From Aurantiacibacter marinus (lineage in GTDB: Bacteria; Pseudomonadota; Alphaproteobacteria; Sphingomonadales; Sphingomonadaceae), in NCBI RefSeq assembly GCF_001021555.1, contig NZ_LDCP01000003.1, forward strand, positions 186,001 to 250,000: a DNA stretch of 64,000 nucleotides, written 5' to 3'. A program made the position numbers and the translations under genes. The notes below the pieces were generated by a model. It was not told where the DNA came from, ran no database searches, and saw only the letters and a program-made list of their open reading frames with translations. Below are positions 1 to 12,637 of this stretch, piece after piece (the stretch's first letter is position 1; the number at the start of each line of letters is the position of its first letter).

Positions 1-133
1 GGATGGTGGACATGAAAGGCGCATGGCCTTCCAGCACGCCAAACTCGCCCTCCGCACCGGGGACGACCACCATGTGGACGTCTTCCGAGCGGACGAGCTT
101 GGACGGAGTTACGAGTTCGAAGTGCAATGCCAT
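1..133 (-). CDS. atpC: ATP synthase F1 epsilon subunit, partial
   Basis: The reading frame starts with ATG at 133 and runs off the left window edge after 44 codons. The visible N-terminus ([18 protein letters not shown], then [12 protein letters not shown]) is the typical beta-sandwich start of the epsilon subunit, which sits in the central stalk and couples rotation to catalysis while restraining wasteful ATP hydrolysis. It lies five bases downstream of the atpD stop codon, in the usual last position of the F1 operon. The C-terminal part is outside the window, so its length and helical hairpin cannot be judged. Confidence 0.93.
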   Translation of the reverse strand, partial: MALHFELVTPSKLVRSEDVHMVVVPGAEGEFGVLEGHAPFMSTI

Positions 134-138
134 GGTGA

Positions 139-1970
<1,832 letters not shown>

Positions 1971-1985
1971 GGTTCGGTGTCCTGC

Positions 1986-2855
1986 CTACAGCGCTTCTGC
2001 GCCAGCAATGATTTCGATAAGTTCCGTCGTAATCGCGGCCTGACGGCTGCGGTTGTACTGGATCGTCAGCTTGTCGATCAGATCGCCGGCATTGCGCGTC
2101 GCGTTATCCATGGCGGTCATCGATGCGCCTTGTTCGGATGCCTCACGTTCCAGCAGAGCGCCGAACAGCTGGGTCTTCACATACCGCGGCAGCAGCTCAG
2201 CAAGGATTTCTTCCTCGTCCGGCTCATATTCCACCGCAGCATCCGATTCCTCAGCCGTTTCGGGTGATGGGACGGGCAGGAGCTGAACTGTGGTCGGGTT
2301 TTGAACCAGGGCGCTCTGGAAAATCGGGTAGACGAGGTGGGCGATGTCGAATTCGCCAGCTTCGAAACGCGCGATCAGGTCGGCGGCGATACCTTCGGCT
2401 TCGGCGAAACCGATGTGGCGCACGTCGGATGTGTCGTAATGGTGGCCGATCTTGTTCGGATATTCCCGCTTGATCGGCGCGCGGCCTTTCTTACCCACGA
2501 GGTAGAAAGTCACGTCCTTGCCCTCAGCCATCAACTTCTTCGCCTGAAGCTTGGCTTCCTTGACGATGTTGGAGTTGAGACCACCGCACAGGCCCTTGTC
2601 GGTGTTGACCACCACGAGCAGGTGCTTGGCGTCAGAGCCGGTGCCGCGCAGCAGCAGCGGCGCGCTATCGCCGCTGACCTTGCTGGCGAGCGAGGCCATG
2701 ACCGATGCCAGACGTTCCCCATAGGGACGCGCGGCTTCAGCCGAAGCCTGCGCCTTGCGCAGCTTTGCGGCAGCGACCATTTGCTTGGCCTTGGTGATCT
2801 TCTGGGTCGATTTAACCGACCCGATCCGATCCTTGAGTTCCTTCAGCGAGGCCAT
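1986..2855 (-). CDS. atpG: ATP synthase F1 gamma subunit
   Basis: The gamma subunit is the rotating central shaft of F1. The 289-residue product has the conserved N-terminal coiled-coil start ([20 protein letters not shown], then [16 protein letters not shown]-like sequence, here [16 protein letters not shown]) and the matching C-terminal helix ending in [15 protein letters not shown]. The central Rossmann-like domain contains the DKGLCGGLN motif. The sequence carries an acidic insertion near residues 200-215, as is common in alphaproteobacterial gamma subunits. It lies 28 bases after atpA. Confidence 0.97.
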   Translation of the reverse strand: MASLKELKDRIGSVKSTQKITKAKQMVAAAKLRKAQASAEAARPYGERLASVMASLASKVSGDSAPLLLRGTGSDAKHLLVVVNTDKGLCGGLNSNIVKEAKLQAKKLMAEGKDVTFYLVGKKGRAPIKREYPNKIGHHYDTSDVRHIGFAEAEGIAADLIARFEAGEFDIAHLVYPIFQSALVQNPTTVQLLPVPSPETAEESDAAVEYEPDEEEILAELLPRYVKTQLFGALLEREASEQGASMTAMDNATRNAGDLIDKLTIQYNRSRQAAITTELIEIIAGAEAL

Positions 2856-2883
2856 ATCGGCTCCCTAATCGTAACTATCGGCT

Positions 2884-5000
<2,117 letters not shown>

Positions 5001-5136
5001 GCGCGAAGTCCTCTTGGGTCCGAGAAACGGAAAAAGTCGGGCACCTTGAATCAGGACGCACAAAAGCATCCCTTCAAGGTTGGCGCGCGCCTAGCATCGG
5101 GTGCGAAGCGATGCAACCCGAGTCCATGCCAATTGC

Positions 5137-5694
5137 CTATCCTAGTGTGCGGGAAAGCCATGCAATCGGACCAAGCGAAATGATCGCCATGCCGATTGCG
5201 ACCAGCCACCAGCGTTTTACGAACATCATCGCGATCATCAGCGCCCAGGCTATGTTGTCGCCCATAGTCCGTTCCAGGAACCTCGCGACGGTTTCGCTTT
5301 CCTGCCACACACCCAGCATCCATGCACCTTGCAGCGGAAGCGCGATCAGCAGGATGAGACCCCACTGATAGCGGCGGTTGTCCTGATAATACTGGGCGAG
5401 ATCGATCCCTTTTTCGGGATCGATCTTGTCGGGCAGTGCAACCGATGCGAGGAGAGTGAGGAGCACAAGGCTCCACAGAATGGGGACGAATTCGCCAAGC
5501 GTTATCGCGCGATCAGTGTCTGCGGCAAGGGTCCACCAGAAGCGTGTGATAAAGAATATCACCAGCACCGCAAAAAGCGGCTGTGCCCAATGCCAGCGAA
5601 CGTTCTTGGCGCGGATAAGATGGTGCAGATTGCCAAGTTCAGAAGCAACGGCGACGCCCAGAATTATAGACGCGAATACGAGTGCCTGTTCCAT
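5137..5694 (-). CDS. multi-pass membrane protein of unknown function
   Basis: I do not recognise this 185-residue protein. It is strongly hydrophobic with about five predicted membrane helices (near residues 3-20, 38-55, 68-85, 112-130, 145-180) separated by short charged loops such as PDKIDPEKGIDLAQYYQDNRR. There are no conserved catalytic motifs that I can name. It begins seven bases after the DUF1304 gene and is on the same strand, so the protease, DUF1304 and this gene probably form one transcript pointing toward the atp operon. Confidence 0.75.
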   Translation of the reverse strand: MEQALVFASIILGVAVASELGNLHHLIRAKNVRWHWAQPLFAVLVIFFITRFWWTLAADTDRAITLGEFVPILWSLVLLTLLASVALPDKIDPEKGIDLAQYYQDNRRYQWGLILLIALPLQGAWMLGVWQESETVARFLERTMGDNIAWALMIAMMFVKRWWLVAIGMAIISLGPIAWLSRTLG

Positions 5695-5701
5695 CCGTGC
5701 C

Positions 5702-6094
5702 TTATACCTTGTTCAAACGTGCTGGCTGCTTTGGCGCCAGCCACAGGAATATCATCGCCAAAACCGCAGGCAAGGTTTGGACAAGCGCAATCCGTTCTGA
5801 CACGGTTGCCGCGCCGAATATCCCGGCCACTGCGACACAGGAGAGGAAAAAGGTCGCGACGCGTTTCTGCCAAACGGGGTCGCTGACAAAGACGCTCCAG
5901 ATCAGGCCCGCTGCCAGAAACGCATTATAAAGCCCCTGGTTCGCCGCCATCGCGGTTGTTGGCGCGAACAGATCCGGCGGCAGGGTGGCAAACACCGCCG
6001 GGCCGCGCGTCTCCCATGCAAACATCTCGAACCAGGCAATATACAGATGCAGGGCTGCGATCAGGCCGATCAGCGTTCTGGCGATGACTTTCAT
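5702..6094 (-). CDS. DUF1304 family membrane protein
   Basis: The 130-residue product matches the DUF1304 pattern: four hydrophobic helices, an N-terminal AALHLYIAWFEMFAWETRG segment, and the NQGLYNAFLAAGLIWS motif at residues 52-67. The biochemical role of the family is not known. It lies 44 bases downstream of the serine protease gene and seven bases upstream of another membrane protein gene, suggesting a three-gene operon concerned with the cell envelope. The family assignment is from motif memory and is fairly secure; any function is not. Confidence 0.8.
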   Translation of the reverse strand: MKVIARTLIGLIAALHLYIAWFEMFAWETRGPAVFATLPPDLFAPTTAMAANQGLYNAFLAAGLIWSVFVSDPVWQKRVATFFLSCVAVAGIFGAATVSERIALVQTLPAVLAMIFLWLAPKQPARLNKV

Positions 6095-6138
6095 GCGATG
6101 GCTTTCATGCGGGTTTCCGGTTCAGGTTCGCATGAGGG

Positions 6139-7707
6139 CTAGCCGGTTTCTGCGACCGTGCAACTGTACACCAGCCGCTCGTTCGGGCGATCTGGCAATA
6201 CTGCGGCGATGGCCGCCTGGCTGTTGCCCAGTTCCCGTGCTGCATCCGCTCCGGCTTCACAGGAAGGCGCGCGGTAAGCTCCGCGAGCAGACCTGGCGGT
6301 GCTCATGGCGTCTCGGTTCAGGAGATAGCGCTCCATCACAAACTCGCCGGCAACAGGATCGAAACTGTTGATGGAAACGGCTGCTTCACTCGCCGGCACG
6401 AAGATGCGCGTCCATTCGCCATTGCTCAGACCATATTGTGTGCGCCCGTTCACGCAGCCATCGTCGCTCCAGCCGAGCGGGATGTCTTCGGCCGGATCGC
6501 CGACCACCCGGCTGCGCCGGGTATCGAGGACGCAAACATAATTTCCTGCATCTGCGCCGCCCGCGATTGGCGTGATTTCCCCGGTATCGGTGCTTTCCAT
6601 TGCCGCACGCAAACTTTCTTCCACGCGCGCATCGATTTCAGCGAATGCGGGGCGCGTAAACCATGCGATCAGGGCACCTGCCACGGCAACGACTGCCATC
6701 GCCCCGGCCGCAGCGCGCAGGCGATAGTCCTTTTGCATATGTGCGAAGGTGAAAACGCCAAGCGCGCCGCCGCCGATCAACAATAGGAGGAAGGCAAGAG
6801 CCAGATTGTTATCGCGCTCTTCCATCACTTCGAAGGTGACGGTGCGGCGCATGTCGGCTGTGCGCTGCGCCTCTGCGGCGGAACGTTCCTGTGCAATCCG
6901 CTCCTCCGCATCGCGCGCCGCGGTTTCGCGGGCGGATTGTTCGGCATCGAGCTGCTCTATACTCCGGCATTCACCCGAATTAAGCAGCGGGCTGACATCA
7001 TTGGCGCGCAGGAAAGGCAGCAATTCGCGCGTGGAAATGGCGAAAAAGAATTCCGCATCGGACCCGGCGCTCTCCGCGCCGAAGGAATTGACACCGATCA
7101 CCCGCCCGCATTGATCCACCAGCGGACCGCCGCTGTTGCCCGCTGCAATCGGCGCGGTATGCAGCAAGGTGTCGAAATCCCGGCTTGGGCGGCGACCGGA
7201 CAGAAACCCCGTGGAAGTAACCGGCGGCTGCGGGCGGAACATGTCACTGAACGAAAGGCCTTGCGCGCGGTCCACATTAAGCGGGTATCCAACGGACGTG
7301 ACTGTGCCGCTGGTGGCAGGATTCCCGGCGATGGTCAGCGGAGGCAGGCCCAGCGGCTCTGTCGCTTCGATCAAGGCAAGGTCGTTTCGCGGGCTGACCG
7401 ATACCAGCCGCGCATATACCGCACGGTCCCCGTCGGCGGGCACTATGCCGATCGTGAGGCGAGGGTCTTCGATTGCCTGCCGCACGACATGGGCGTTCGT
7501 AACGATCCTCTCGCGCCCGACAGCAAAGCCGGTGCCGTGCGAAATGGGAAACAGTTCCTCCCCGTCACGCCCGATGATCACCACGCGCACGACACCGCGA
7601 CTGGCGGCTTCTATATCGGCGGGGTCGGCAAGGGCGGGCCCTGGCCGCAATGCGGTGATGGCCAGAAGCAGTACGAGCAGGGATACAAGGCGTTGCATTA
7701 TCGCCAT
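6139..7707 (-). CDS. membrane-anchored trypsin-like serine protease
   Basis: This protein is an S1C-type (DegP-like fold) serine protease exported to the periplasm. A signal peptide (MQRLVSLLVLLLAITAL, cleaved after PALA) is followed by a protease domain with the catalytic triad in order: His in TNAHVV, Asp in NDLALIE, and Ser in GNSGGP. A coiled segment rich in Glu/Arg (residues about 260-290) precedes a second hydrophobic stretch that forms two membrane helices (about 300-355), and a C-terminal domain of about 160 residues of unknown fold. No PDZ domain is visible, unlike DegP. I chose the ATG at 7707; starts at 7725 or 7698 are also possible. It is transcribed divergently from ada with only 70 bases between. 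Confidence 0.85.
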   Translation of the reverse strand: MAIMQRLVSLLVLLLAITALRPGPALADPADIEAASRGVVRVVIIGRDGEELFPISHGTGFAVGRERIVTNAHVVRQAIEDPRLTIGIVPADGDRAVYARLVSVSPRNDLALIEATEPLGLPPLTIAGNPATSGTVTSVGYPLNVDRAQGLSFSDMFRPQPPVTSTGFLSGRRPSRDFDTLLHTAPIAAGNSGGPLVDQCGRVIGVNSFGAESAGSDAEFFFAISTRELLPFLRANDVSPLLNSGECRSIEQLDAEQSARETAARDAEERIAQERSAAEAQRTADMRRTVTFEVMEERDNNLALAFLLLLIGGGALGVFTFAHMQKDYRLRAAAGAMAVVAVAGALIAWFTRPAFAEIDARVEESLRAAMESTDTGEITPIAGGADAGNYVCVLDTRRSRVVGDPAEDIPLGWSDDGCVNGRTQYGLSNGEWTRIFVPASEAAVSINSFDPVAGEFVMERYLLNRDAMSTARSARGAYRAPSCEAGADAARELGNSQAAIAAVLPDRPNERLVYSCTVAETG

Positions 7708-7777
7708 CTTTACTGCCTGCCACATTGACCGCAAGCTTCGGGATGCGCTGCCATGTGGGGAAGGCTACATAGATGTG

Positions 7778-8812
7778 ATGACGCACGAACCCCTTACCGA
7801 TGACGATCGATGGCGCATTGCCCTGGCAAAGGACCGCCGGTTTGACGGCGTGTTTGTGACCGGCGTTCATTCAACCGGAATATATTGCCGTCCGTCATGC
7901 CCGGCGCGCGCTCCGAAGCGGGAGAACGTACGCTTCTACGCCGCGCCTGAAATGGCTGAGGCAGCAGGCCTGCGCGCCTGCAAACGCTGTGCACCGGATC
8001 AACAAAGCCGCGATGAAGCAGCGGTGATGCAGGTGATTGGCCTGCTGCGGGAGGCGGAGGAGGCAGTTTCGCTGGACAGGCTGGGCGTCATCACTGGCTA
8101 TTCGCCAACGCATCTCCAGCGGGTATTCACCCGTGCCGTGGGATTGTCGCCAGCCGCCTATGCCCGTGCATTGCGCCGCGAACGGGCAGGAGAGGCGCTT
8201 GAAGCAGAGAAGCGGGTGAGCGACGCAATCTACGCAGCGGGCTATTCTGCACCATCGCGTTTTTACGAAGACAGGAAAGATATCGGCATGAGCGCGAGCG
8301 ACTGGAAAGATGGCGGCGCAGACCGCGACATTTACTGGACCGTGATTGACACCAGCCTTGGCGCGATGCTGGTCGCGGCGACGCAGAAGGGAGTCTGCTG
8401 CCTTGCTTTCAATGAAGGCGAAGCGGAACTGCGCGCTCGTTTTCCAAAGGCCAATTTATCCCGGGGCGGCAAGGAATTTCGCGCTCTGTTCGAAGCTGTC
8501 ACCGCGGCAGTGGAGGCACCAGGCACTGGCCGCGATATTCCGCTCGACGTGAAAGGCACCGCTTTCCAGCAACGCGTGTGGCAGGCCTTGCGCGAAATTC
8601 CGGCGGGCGAGACTCTCTCTTATGGACAGCTTGCAGCGAAGCTGGGCAAACCTTCCGCCAGCCGGGCTGTCGGCGGCGCAAACGGGGCCAACAAGATTGC
8701 CGTCCTGATCCCGTGCCACCGCGTAATCGCCGCAGACGGCAAGCTGGGCGGCTATGCCTACGGGCTGGAGATCAAGCGCGAATTGCTTGAACGCGAGCGG
8801 AACGAGCGCTGA
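7778..8812 (+). CDS. ada: bifunctional Ada methyl-transfer DNA repair protein and regulator
   Basis: Ada removes methyl groups from alkylated DNA and activates the adaptive response. All three parts are visible in 344 residues. The N-terminal zinc domain has Cys37, Cys41, Cys68 and Cys71; Cys37 in GIYCRPSCP is the residue that accepts methyl groups from phosphotriesters. An AraC-type helix-turn-helix follows (about residues 85-180, VITGYSPTHLQRVFTRAVG). The C-terminal O6-methylguanine methyltransferase has the active-site PCHR motif with Cys313. The ATG at 7778 gives a family-like length; a GTG directly before it is an alternative. The gene is divergent from the serine protease, so the 70-base gap should hold the Ada-controlled promoter. 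Confidence 0.95.
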   Translation: MTHEPLTDDDRWRIALAKDRRFDGVFVTGVHSTGIYCRPSCPARAPKRENVRFYAAPEMAEAAGLRACKRCAPDQQSRDEAAVMQVIGLLREAEEAVSLDRLGVITGYSPTHLQRVFTRAVGLSPAAYARALRRERAGEALEAEKRVSDAIYAAGYSAPSRFYEDRKDIGMSASDWKDGGADRDIYWTVIDTSLGAMLVAATQKGVCCLAFNEGEAELRARFPKANLSRGGKEFRALFEAVTAAVEAPGTGRDIPLDVKGTAFQQRVWQALREIPAGETLSYGQLAAKLGKPSASRAVGGANGANKIAVLIPCHRVIAADGKLGGYAYGLEIKRELLERERNER

Positions 8813-8832
8813 CTTCACGCATTCGGAATTTC

Positions 8833-9615
8833 ATGAACAACAAAGCCACAGCCATGGACTATGTGCGCCAATCACTCGTCCTTACCGCCGCTATCGCCTA
8901 TCCCCTGTCGAACGCACTGCCGCAGATACTCGGTTTCGGGCGGCGCGTTGGGGAAAACAGTCCCGGCGAGTATCAGTTACTCGTACCGTTCGAGGCTGCA
9001 TTCGGTATCTGGTTTCCAATCTTCGTCGGCACCACGATCGCAGCGCTGATCCAGGCTCTGCCATCGCGGCGCACGATGGACATTCACCGCCGTACCGGTT
9101 GGTGGTGGGCGCTCGCCATGATCCTGTCATGCTGCTGGTCAATTGCCGAAAGCTATGTGGCGGACGACGCACGATCATGGGCAACCGCGCTGATCTTCAC
9201 GCCCTACGTACTGGCGATCTGCGTAGCGATGGTGCGCTTTTCTCGGGGCCGCATGGCGTGGGACTGGCCGGAGAAGTTCTGCACTGGCGCCATCGGGCTG
9301 TACGCCGGCTGGACCTCCATCGCGGTGTTCATCAATTGGGAACGCGTTTTCACGGTCGAACTCGGCTGGCTGACCGCTGAATTGACGGCTCTTGCCTTGC
9401 TCGCTGCTGCGCTGGGTTGGGTGTGTTTCAATCTGGCGCGGGGTTTTGGCAATCTATTCTATGCCTTCACGCCGATCTGGGGGCTGGGCTTCCTCGCTTA
9501 TGACCGGCTGGCGACGGAGGATTATTCGCGCACCATTGCGATAGCCGCATTCATCGGCATCGCGCTGGTCCTTATCGCGGCATTCGGCGCGCGGCGCAGG
9601 CTGCCTTCACAATAG
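8833..9615 (+). CDS. integral membrane protein, possibly a distant TspO-like protein
   Basis: The 260-residue product has about seven hydrophobic helices and is unusually rich in tryptophan. A segment near residue 52 (AAFGIWFPIFVGTTIAAL) resembles the helix pattern seen in long, divergent tryptophan-rich sensory (TspO/MBR-related) proteins, and a WDWPEKF loop follows in the middle. This resemblance is weak and I would not assign a ligand. It starts 20 bases after ada and may be read through from it. The stop codon overlaps a small inverted repeat. Confidence 0.6.
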   Translation: MNNKATAMDYVRQSLVLTAAIAYPLSNALPQILGFGRRVGENSPGEYQLLVPFEAAFGIWFPIFVGTTIAALIQALPSRRTMDIHRRTGWWWALAMILSCCWSIAESYVADDARSWATALIFTPYVLAICVAMVRFSRGRMAWDWPEKFCTGAIGLYAGWTSIAVFINWERVFTVELGWLTAELTALALLAAALGWVCFNLARGFGNLFYAFTPIWGLGFLAYDRLATEDYSRTIAIAAFIGIALVLIAAFGARRRLPSQ

Positions 9616-9633
9616 GCTGGACAAACGCCAGCC
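9615..9633. terminator. short inverted repeat after the membrane protein gene
   Basis: GGCTGG at 9615-9620 and CCAGCC at 9628-9633 form a perfect six-base stem with a seven-base loop that begins at the last base of the stop codon of the upstream gene. There is no T-run, so it would be a weak or Rho-assisted terminator at best. Confidence 0.3.
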
Positions 9634-9694
9634 AACACTTGCCAAATATCTCAAACCAAAGGACATCCTCCGTCATTCAATCCGGAGACCAGCG

Positions 9695-10600
9695 ATGAAT
9701 GATGTAACGGTGCCAGCGGATGACCGCTCTGTCTGGATAAAGATCTGGCAATTTCCGCTGGTCGTCATGGTGGCAGGCGTCGGTCTTTTCGCTGCCGCCG
9801 CTGCTGCCGGCGGCGCATTTTTGAATTATGTGATCTATCCCAATTTCGAAGGTCCGATTGAGGACGTTCTTTCCGTAGCGATCATCGTTCTAATAACCGG
9901 CCTGTCCTACAAGCTTCTCATTCGCAGGCTCGGCCGCAAGAAACATGACGATCTGCCGTTCGATATGCGTGCGGTCCGCGATACGGCAGTGGGTTTCGGC
10001 ATCGGCGGGTTGCTTATTTCGATCTGCGTGGGCCTCGCTGCGCTGGCAGGTGTTTATCGCCTTACCGGAATGGACGGCTTTGCAGACGCCGTTGAAATCA
10101 TCTTCTGGTTCGGGATTTATGCCGGCTTTTTTGAAGAGCTGGTGATGCGCGGCATCATCCTGCGCTGGATCGAGGAATTTGCCGGAAGCTGGATTGCCCT
10201 TGCGCTCAGTGCGCTGATCTTCGGTTTCCTGCATGCCGGAAACGACAATGCAACCTTCTTCAGCTCGCTGGCGATTTCCATAGAAGCCGGGATATTGCTG
10301 GGCGCGGCCTACATGCTCACTCGCTCGCTTTGGCTCGCGATTGGCGTTCACGCCGGTTGGAACGTGGTGCAGGCACTGTGGGACATTCCCGTATCCGGCA
10401 ACCCGACCGAAGGCCCTGTCGCTGCGACACTGGAAGGTCACTGGTTGCTGGCTGGCGGCGGCTTCGGTCTGGAGGCGACGATCTTTGCGCTGGTCGTCGC
10501 AACAGGCGCAGGCATCTGGATGCTGGTGCTGGCCCATCGGCGAGGAAAGATCGTAAAGCCGATGTGGAGCCGCAAAGGCACCGAAATCACCGCCTACTGA
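9695..10600 (+). CDS. CPBP family intramembrane metalloprotease
   Basis: This 301-residue membrane protein carries the three conserved motifs of the CPBP (Abi/CAAX-processing) family: EExxxR with Glu147, Glu148 and Arg152; FxxxH with His180 in FGFLHAG; and HxxxN with His219 and Asn223 in HAGWN. Family members cleave within the membrane, processing prenylated proteins in eukaryotes and bacteriocin or signalling proteins in bacteria; the substrate here is unknown. About eight hydrophobic helices surround the motifs. The GGAG ribosome site sits inside a possible five-base hairpin (9668-9672 with 9683-9687). The gene's end overlaps the convergent gene by seven bases. Confidence 0.88.
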   Translation: MNDVTVPADDRSVWIKIWQFPLVVMVAGVGLFAAAAAAGGAFLNYVIYPNFEGPIEDVLSVAIIVLITGLSYKLLIRRLGRKKHDDLPFDMRAVRDTAVGFGIGGLLISICVGLAALAGVYRLTGMDGFADAVEIIFWFGIYAGFFEELVMRGIILRWIEEFAGSWIALALSALIFGFLHAGNDNATFFSSLAISIEAGILLGAAYMLTRSLWLAIGVHAGWNVVQALWDIPVSGNPTEGPVAATLEGHWLLAGGGFGLEATIFALVVATGAGIWMLVLAHRRGKIVKPMWSRKGTEITAY

Positions 10601-10908
10601 TACATCAGGCTGAATGCACCGGTGGCAACACCGAACAGGACCAGGCCGCCGACGATCCACGGGCCAAGATTACGTTCGCGCACCTTTTCAATGTAGCGGG
10701 ACACGACGGAGTCATTGCGTTTGTCGGTCGCGGCCCAGACAATCAGCGCAATCCACAGTGCAAACGACAGGAGAGCGAGTGGAGATAGTTTGGCAATGGT
10801 TCGCAGATCGGGATGCTTGCGCCCCCAGGCGATGGCGACGGGAATTGCGCAGAACAGCAGCAGCACCCCGACCGCTATGACGAGCACGATAATCTGAAAT
10901 TCTGTCAT
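10594..10908 (-). CDS. small three-helix membrane protein, Imm-like
   Basis: The 104-residue product has three hydrophobic helices (about 4-28, 42-60, 83-102). The middle stretch (IPVAIAWGRKHPD followed by LWIALIVWAA) recalls the small superinfection-immunity-like membrane family related to phage T4 Imm, but the match is short and there is no phage context. It lies 18 bases after the photolyase gene on the same strand and is probably co-transcribed with it. Its end overlaps the convergent CPBP protease gene by seven bases. Confidence 0.6.
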   Translation of the reverse strand: MTEFQIIVLVIAVGVLLLFCAIPVAIAWGRKHPDLRTIAKLSPLALLSFALWIALIVWAATDKRNDSVVSRYIEKVRERNLGPWIVGGLVLFGVATGAFSLMYQ

Positions 10909-10926
10909 GGAAGGCCAGCCGCTTTC

Positions 10927-12510
10927 TTAATCGTCCCGCGCCCAACCCTTGGCCGCAGGTTTCAGCGTATCGAGGAAAGCCTCTGCACTGTCGAGATAGT
11001 CGCGCTGCTTGTCCTTGCCCATTCTGTCCCAGGTGGAATAGATGCGCCCGATCCGATGGTTCTGTTCCAGCCGGTCCCGGTGGCGGTCCATGAAATGCCA
11101 GTATAGCGGATTGAACGGGCAAGCCCCTTCGCCGGTCTTCTTGCTGACAGAATACCTGCATTCCTTGCAGTAATTGCTCATCTTGTTGATGTAATTCCCG
11201 CTTGCCGCGTAAGGCTTGCTCGCCAGCTTTCCGCCATCGGCATACAGCACCATCGCGGCCACGTTGGGCAGCTCGACCCATTCGTAAGCATCGGCATAGA
11301 CAGCCAGGTACCAGTCCTGCACTTCGCGCGGGTTGCAGCCTGCCAGCAGCGCGAAATTACCCAGCACCATCAGCCGCTGGATGTGGTGGGCGTGGGCATT
11401 ATCATGAGTGGAGCGGATGGAATCGGACAGGCACCGCATGTCGGTTTCGCCGGTCCAGTAAAACTCCGGCAGGCCGCGCTGGGCGTTCAGCGCGTTATCG
11501 CTTTCCAGCCCCGGCATGAAATACCAGTAGAAGCCGCGCACATATTCACGCCAGCCGATGATCTGGCGTATGAAACCTTCGACACTATTAAGCGGCGCTT
11601 TGCCGTCTTGGTAGGCTGCCTCCGCGCGCTGACACAGGTCCAGCGGATCGAGCAGGCCGAGATTGATGCTGGTGGACAGCATGGAATGCCACAGATCGTC
11701 CTCACCATAGACCATGGCATCCTGATAATCGCCGAATTTGGCCAGGCGCTGCGCGAAGAAGGTTTCGGCAGTTTCCTCCGCCTGTTCGCGTGTGACGGGC
11801 CATTCGAAGCGGTCTAGCGAGCCAAAGTGGTCGCTGAACTTTTCCTCCACCAGCTCCATAACTTGGCGGGTGATCGCGTCCGGTTCGAACAAGGGGCGCT
11901 GGGGCGCGTCCATTTCGCCCTTTGGAGGCTTGCGGTTTTCCTTGTCGAGGTTCCACTGGCCGCCAACGGGCTTGTCGTCATTTTCTATCAGCAGTCCGGT
12001 CTTGCGGCGCATTTCACGGTAGAAATATTCCATGCGGAAAGTGTCGCGGCCTTCCGCCCATTCGCGGAATTCAGCGATGCTGGCGATGAAACGATCGTCG
12101 GGCAGGATTTCGACTTCGCAATCAAATTTGTCCGGCCATTCCTCGATGGCCTGCTGGACCCGCCATTCGCCCGCTTCGACGATGTGGATGGCGCGCGGGC
12201 TATGCCGTTCGGCAGCGCGCGCGACTTCACCGGTAAAGCTGCCAGCGTTACCGGCATCGGTCAGTTCGATGTAATCTACCTGCCAGCCGGCATCGCGCAA
12301 ATCGGCAGCGAAATGGCGCATGGCGGAAAAGATCAGCGTGATCTTTTGCTTGTGATGTTTGACGTAGGTTGCCTCGTCCCAGACCTCCATCATCAGAATG
12401 ACGGTATCGTCCTTTGCGCGGCCCCTTAACGATGCAAGATTGCGAGTCAGCTGATCGCCCAGGATCGGGACAAGAACCGGGCCGGGGGCATCACTGTTTT
12501 TGGAAGTCAT
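10927..12510 (-). CDS. phrB: iron-sulfur (6-4) photolyase, FeS-BCP/PhrB type
   Basis: The 527-residue protein belongs to the deoxyribodipyrimidine photolyase-related group that repairs (6-4) photoproducts with FAD, a lumazine antenna and a [4Fe-4S] cluster. Four cysteines at 360 (DMRCLSDS), 448, 451 (NYCKECRY) and 464 (GACPFNPLYWHF) reproduce the spacing of the cluster ligands known in PhrB (gaps of 88, 3 and 13). The N-terminal Rossmann domain starts at VPILGDQLTRN and the FAD region around residues 365-420 (HDNAHAHHIQRL, WVELPN) is well kept. It is the penultimate gene of a minus-strand run, 127 bases after a peptidase gene and 18 bases before a small membrane protein gene. Confidence 0.93.
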   Translation of the reverse strand: MTSKNSDAPGPVLVPILGDQLTRNLASLRGRAKDDTVILMMEVWDEATYVKHHKQKITLIFSAMRHFAADLRDAGWQVDYIELTDAGNAGSFTGEVARAAERHSPRAIHIVEAGEWRVQQAIEEWPDKFDCEVEILPDDRFIASIAEFREWAEGRDTFRMEYFYREMRRKTGLLIENDDKPVGGQWNLDKENRKPPKGEMDAPQRPLFEPDAITRQVMELVEEKFSDHFGSLDRFEWPVTREQAEETAETFFAQRLAKFGDYQDAMVYGEDDLWHSMLSTSINLGLLDPLDLCQRAEAAYQDGKAPLNSVEGFIRQIIGWREYVRGFYWYFMPGLESDNALNAQRGLPEFYWTGETDMRCLSDSIRSTHDNAHAHHIQRLMVLGNFALLAGCNPREVQDWYLAVYADAYEWVELPNVAAMVLYADGGKLASKPYAASGNYINKMSNYCKECRYSVSKKTGEGACPFNPLYWHFMDRHRDRLEQNHRIGRIYSTWDRMGKDKQRDYLDSAEAFLDTLKPAAKGWARDD

Positions 12511-12637
12511 GGACTGTCAACGTTCAAGCCGCTGGCTGGTGCCATGCGCTGGAGCCAAATGCGCGCGCCAGACGATAAGATCATCATCGCCTGGCGCACA
12601 GATTTGGACGTAAACCGCGCAGGGCAAGGAATGCCGG

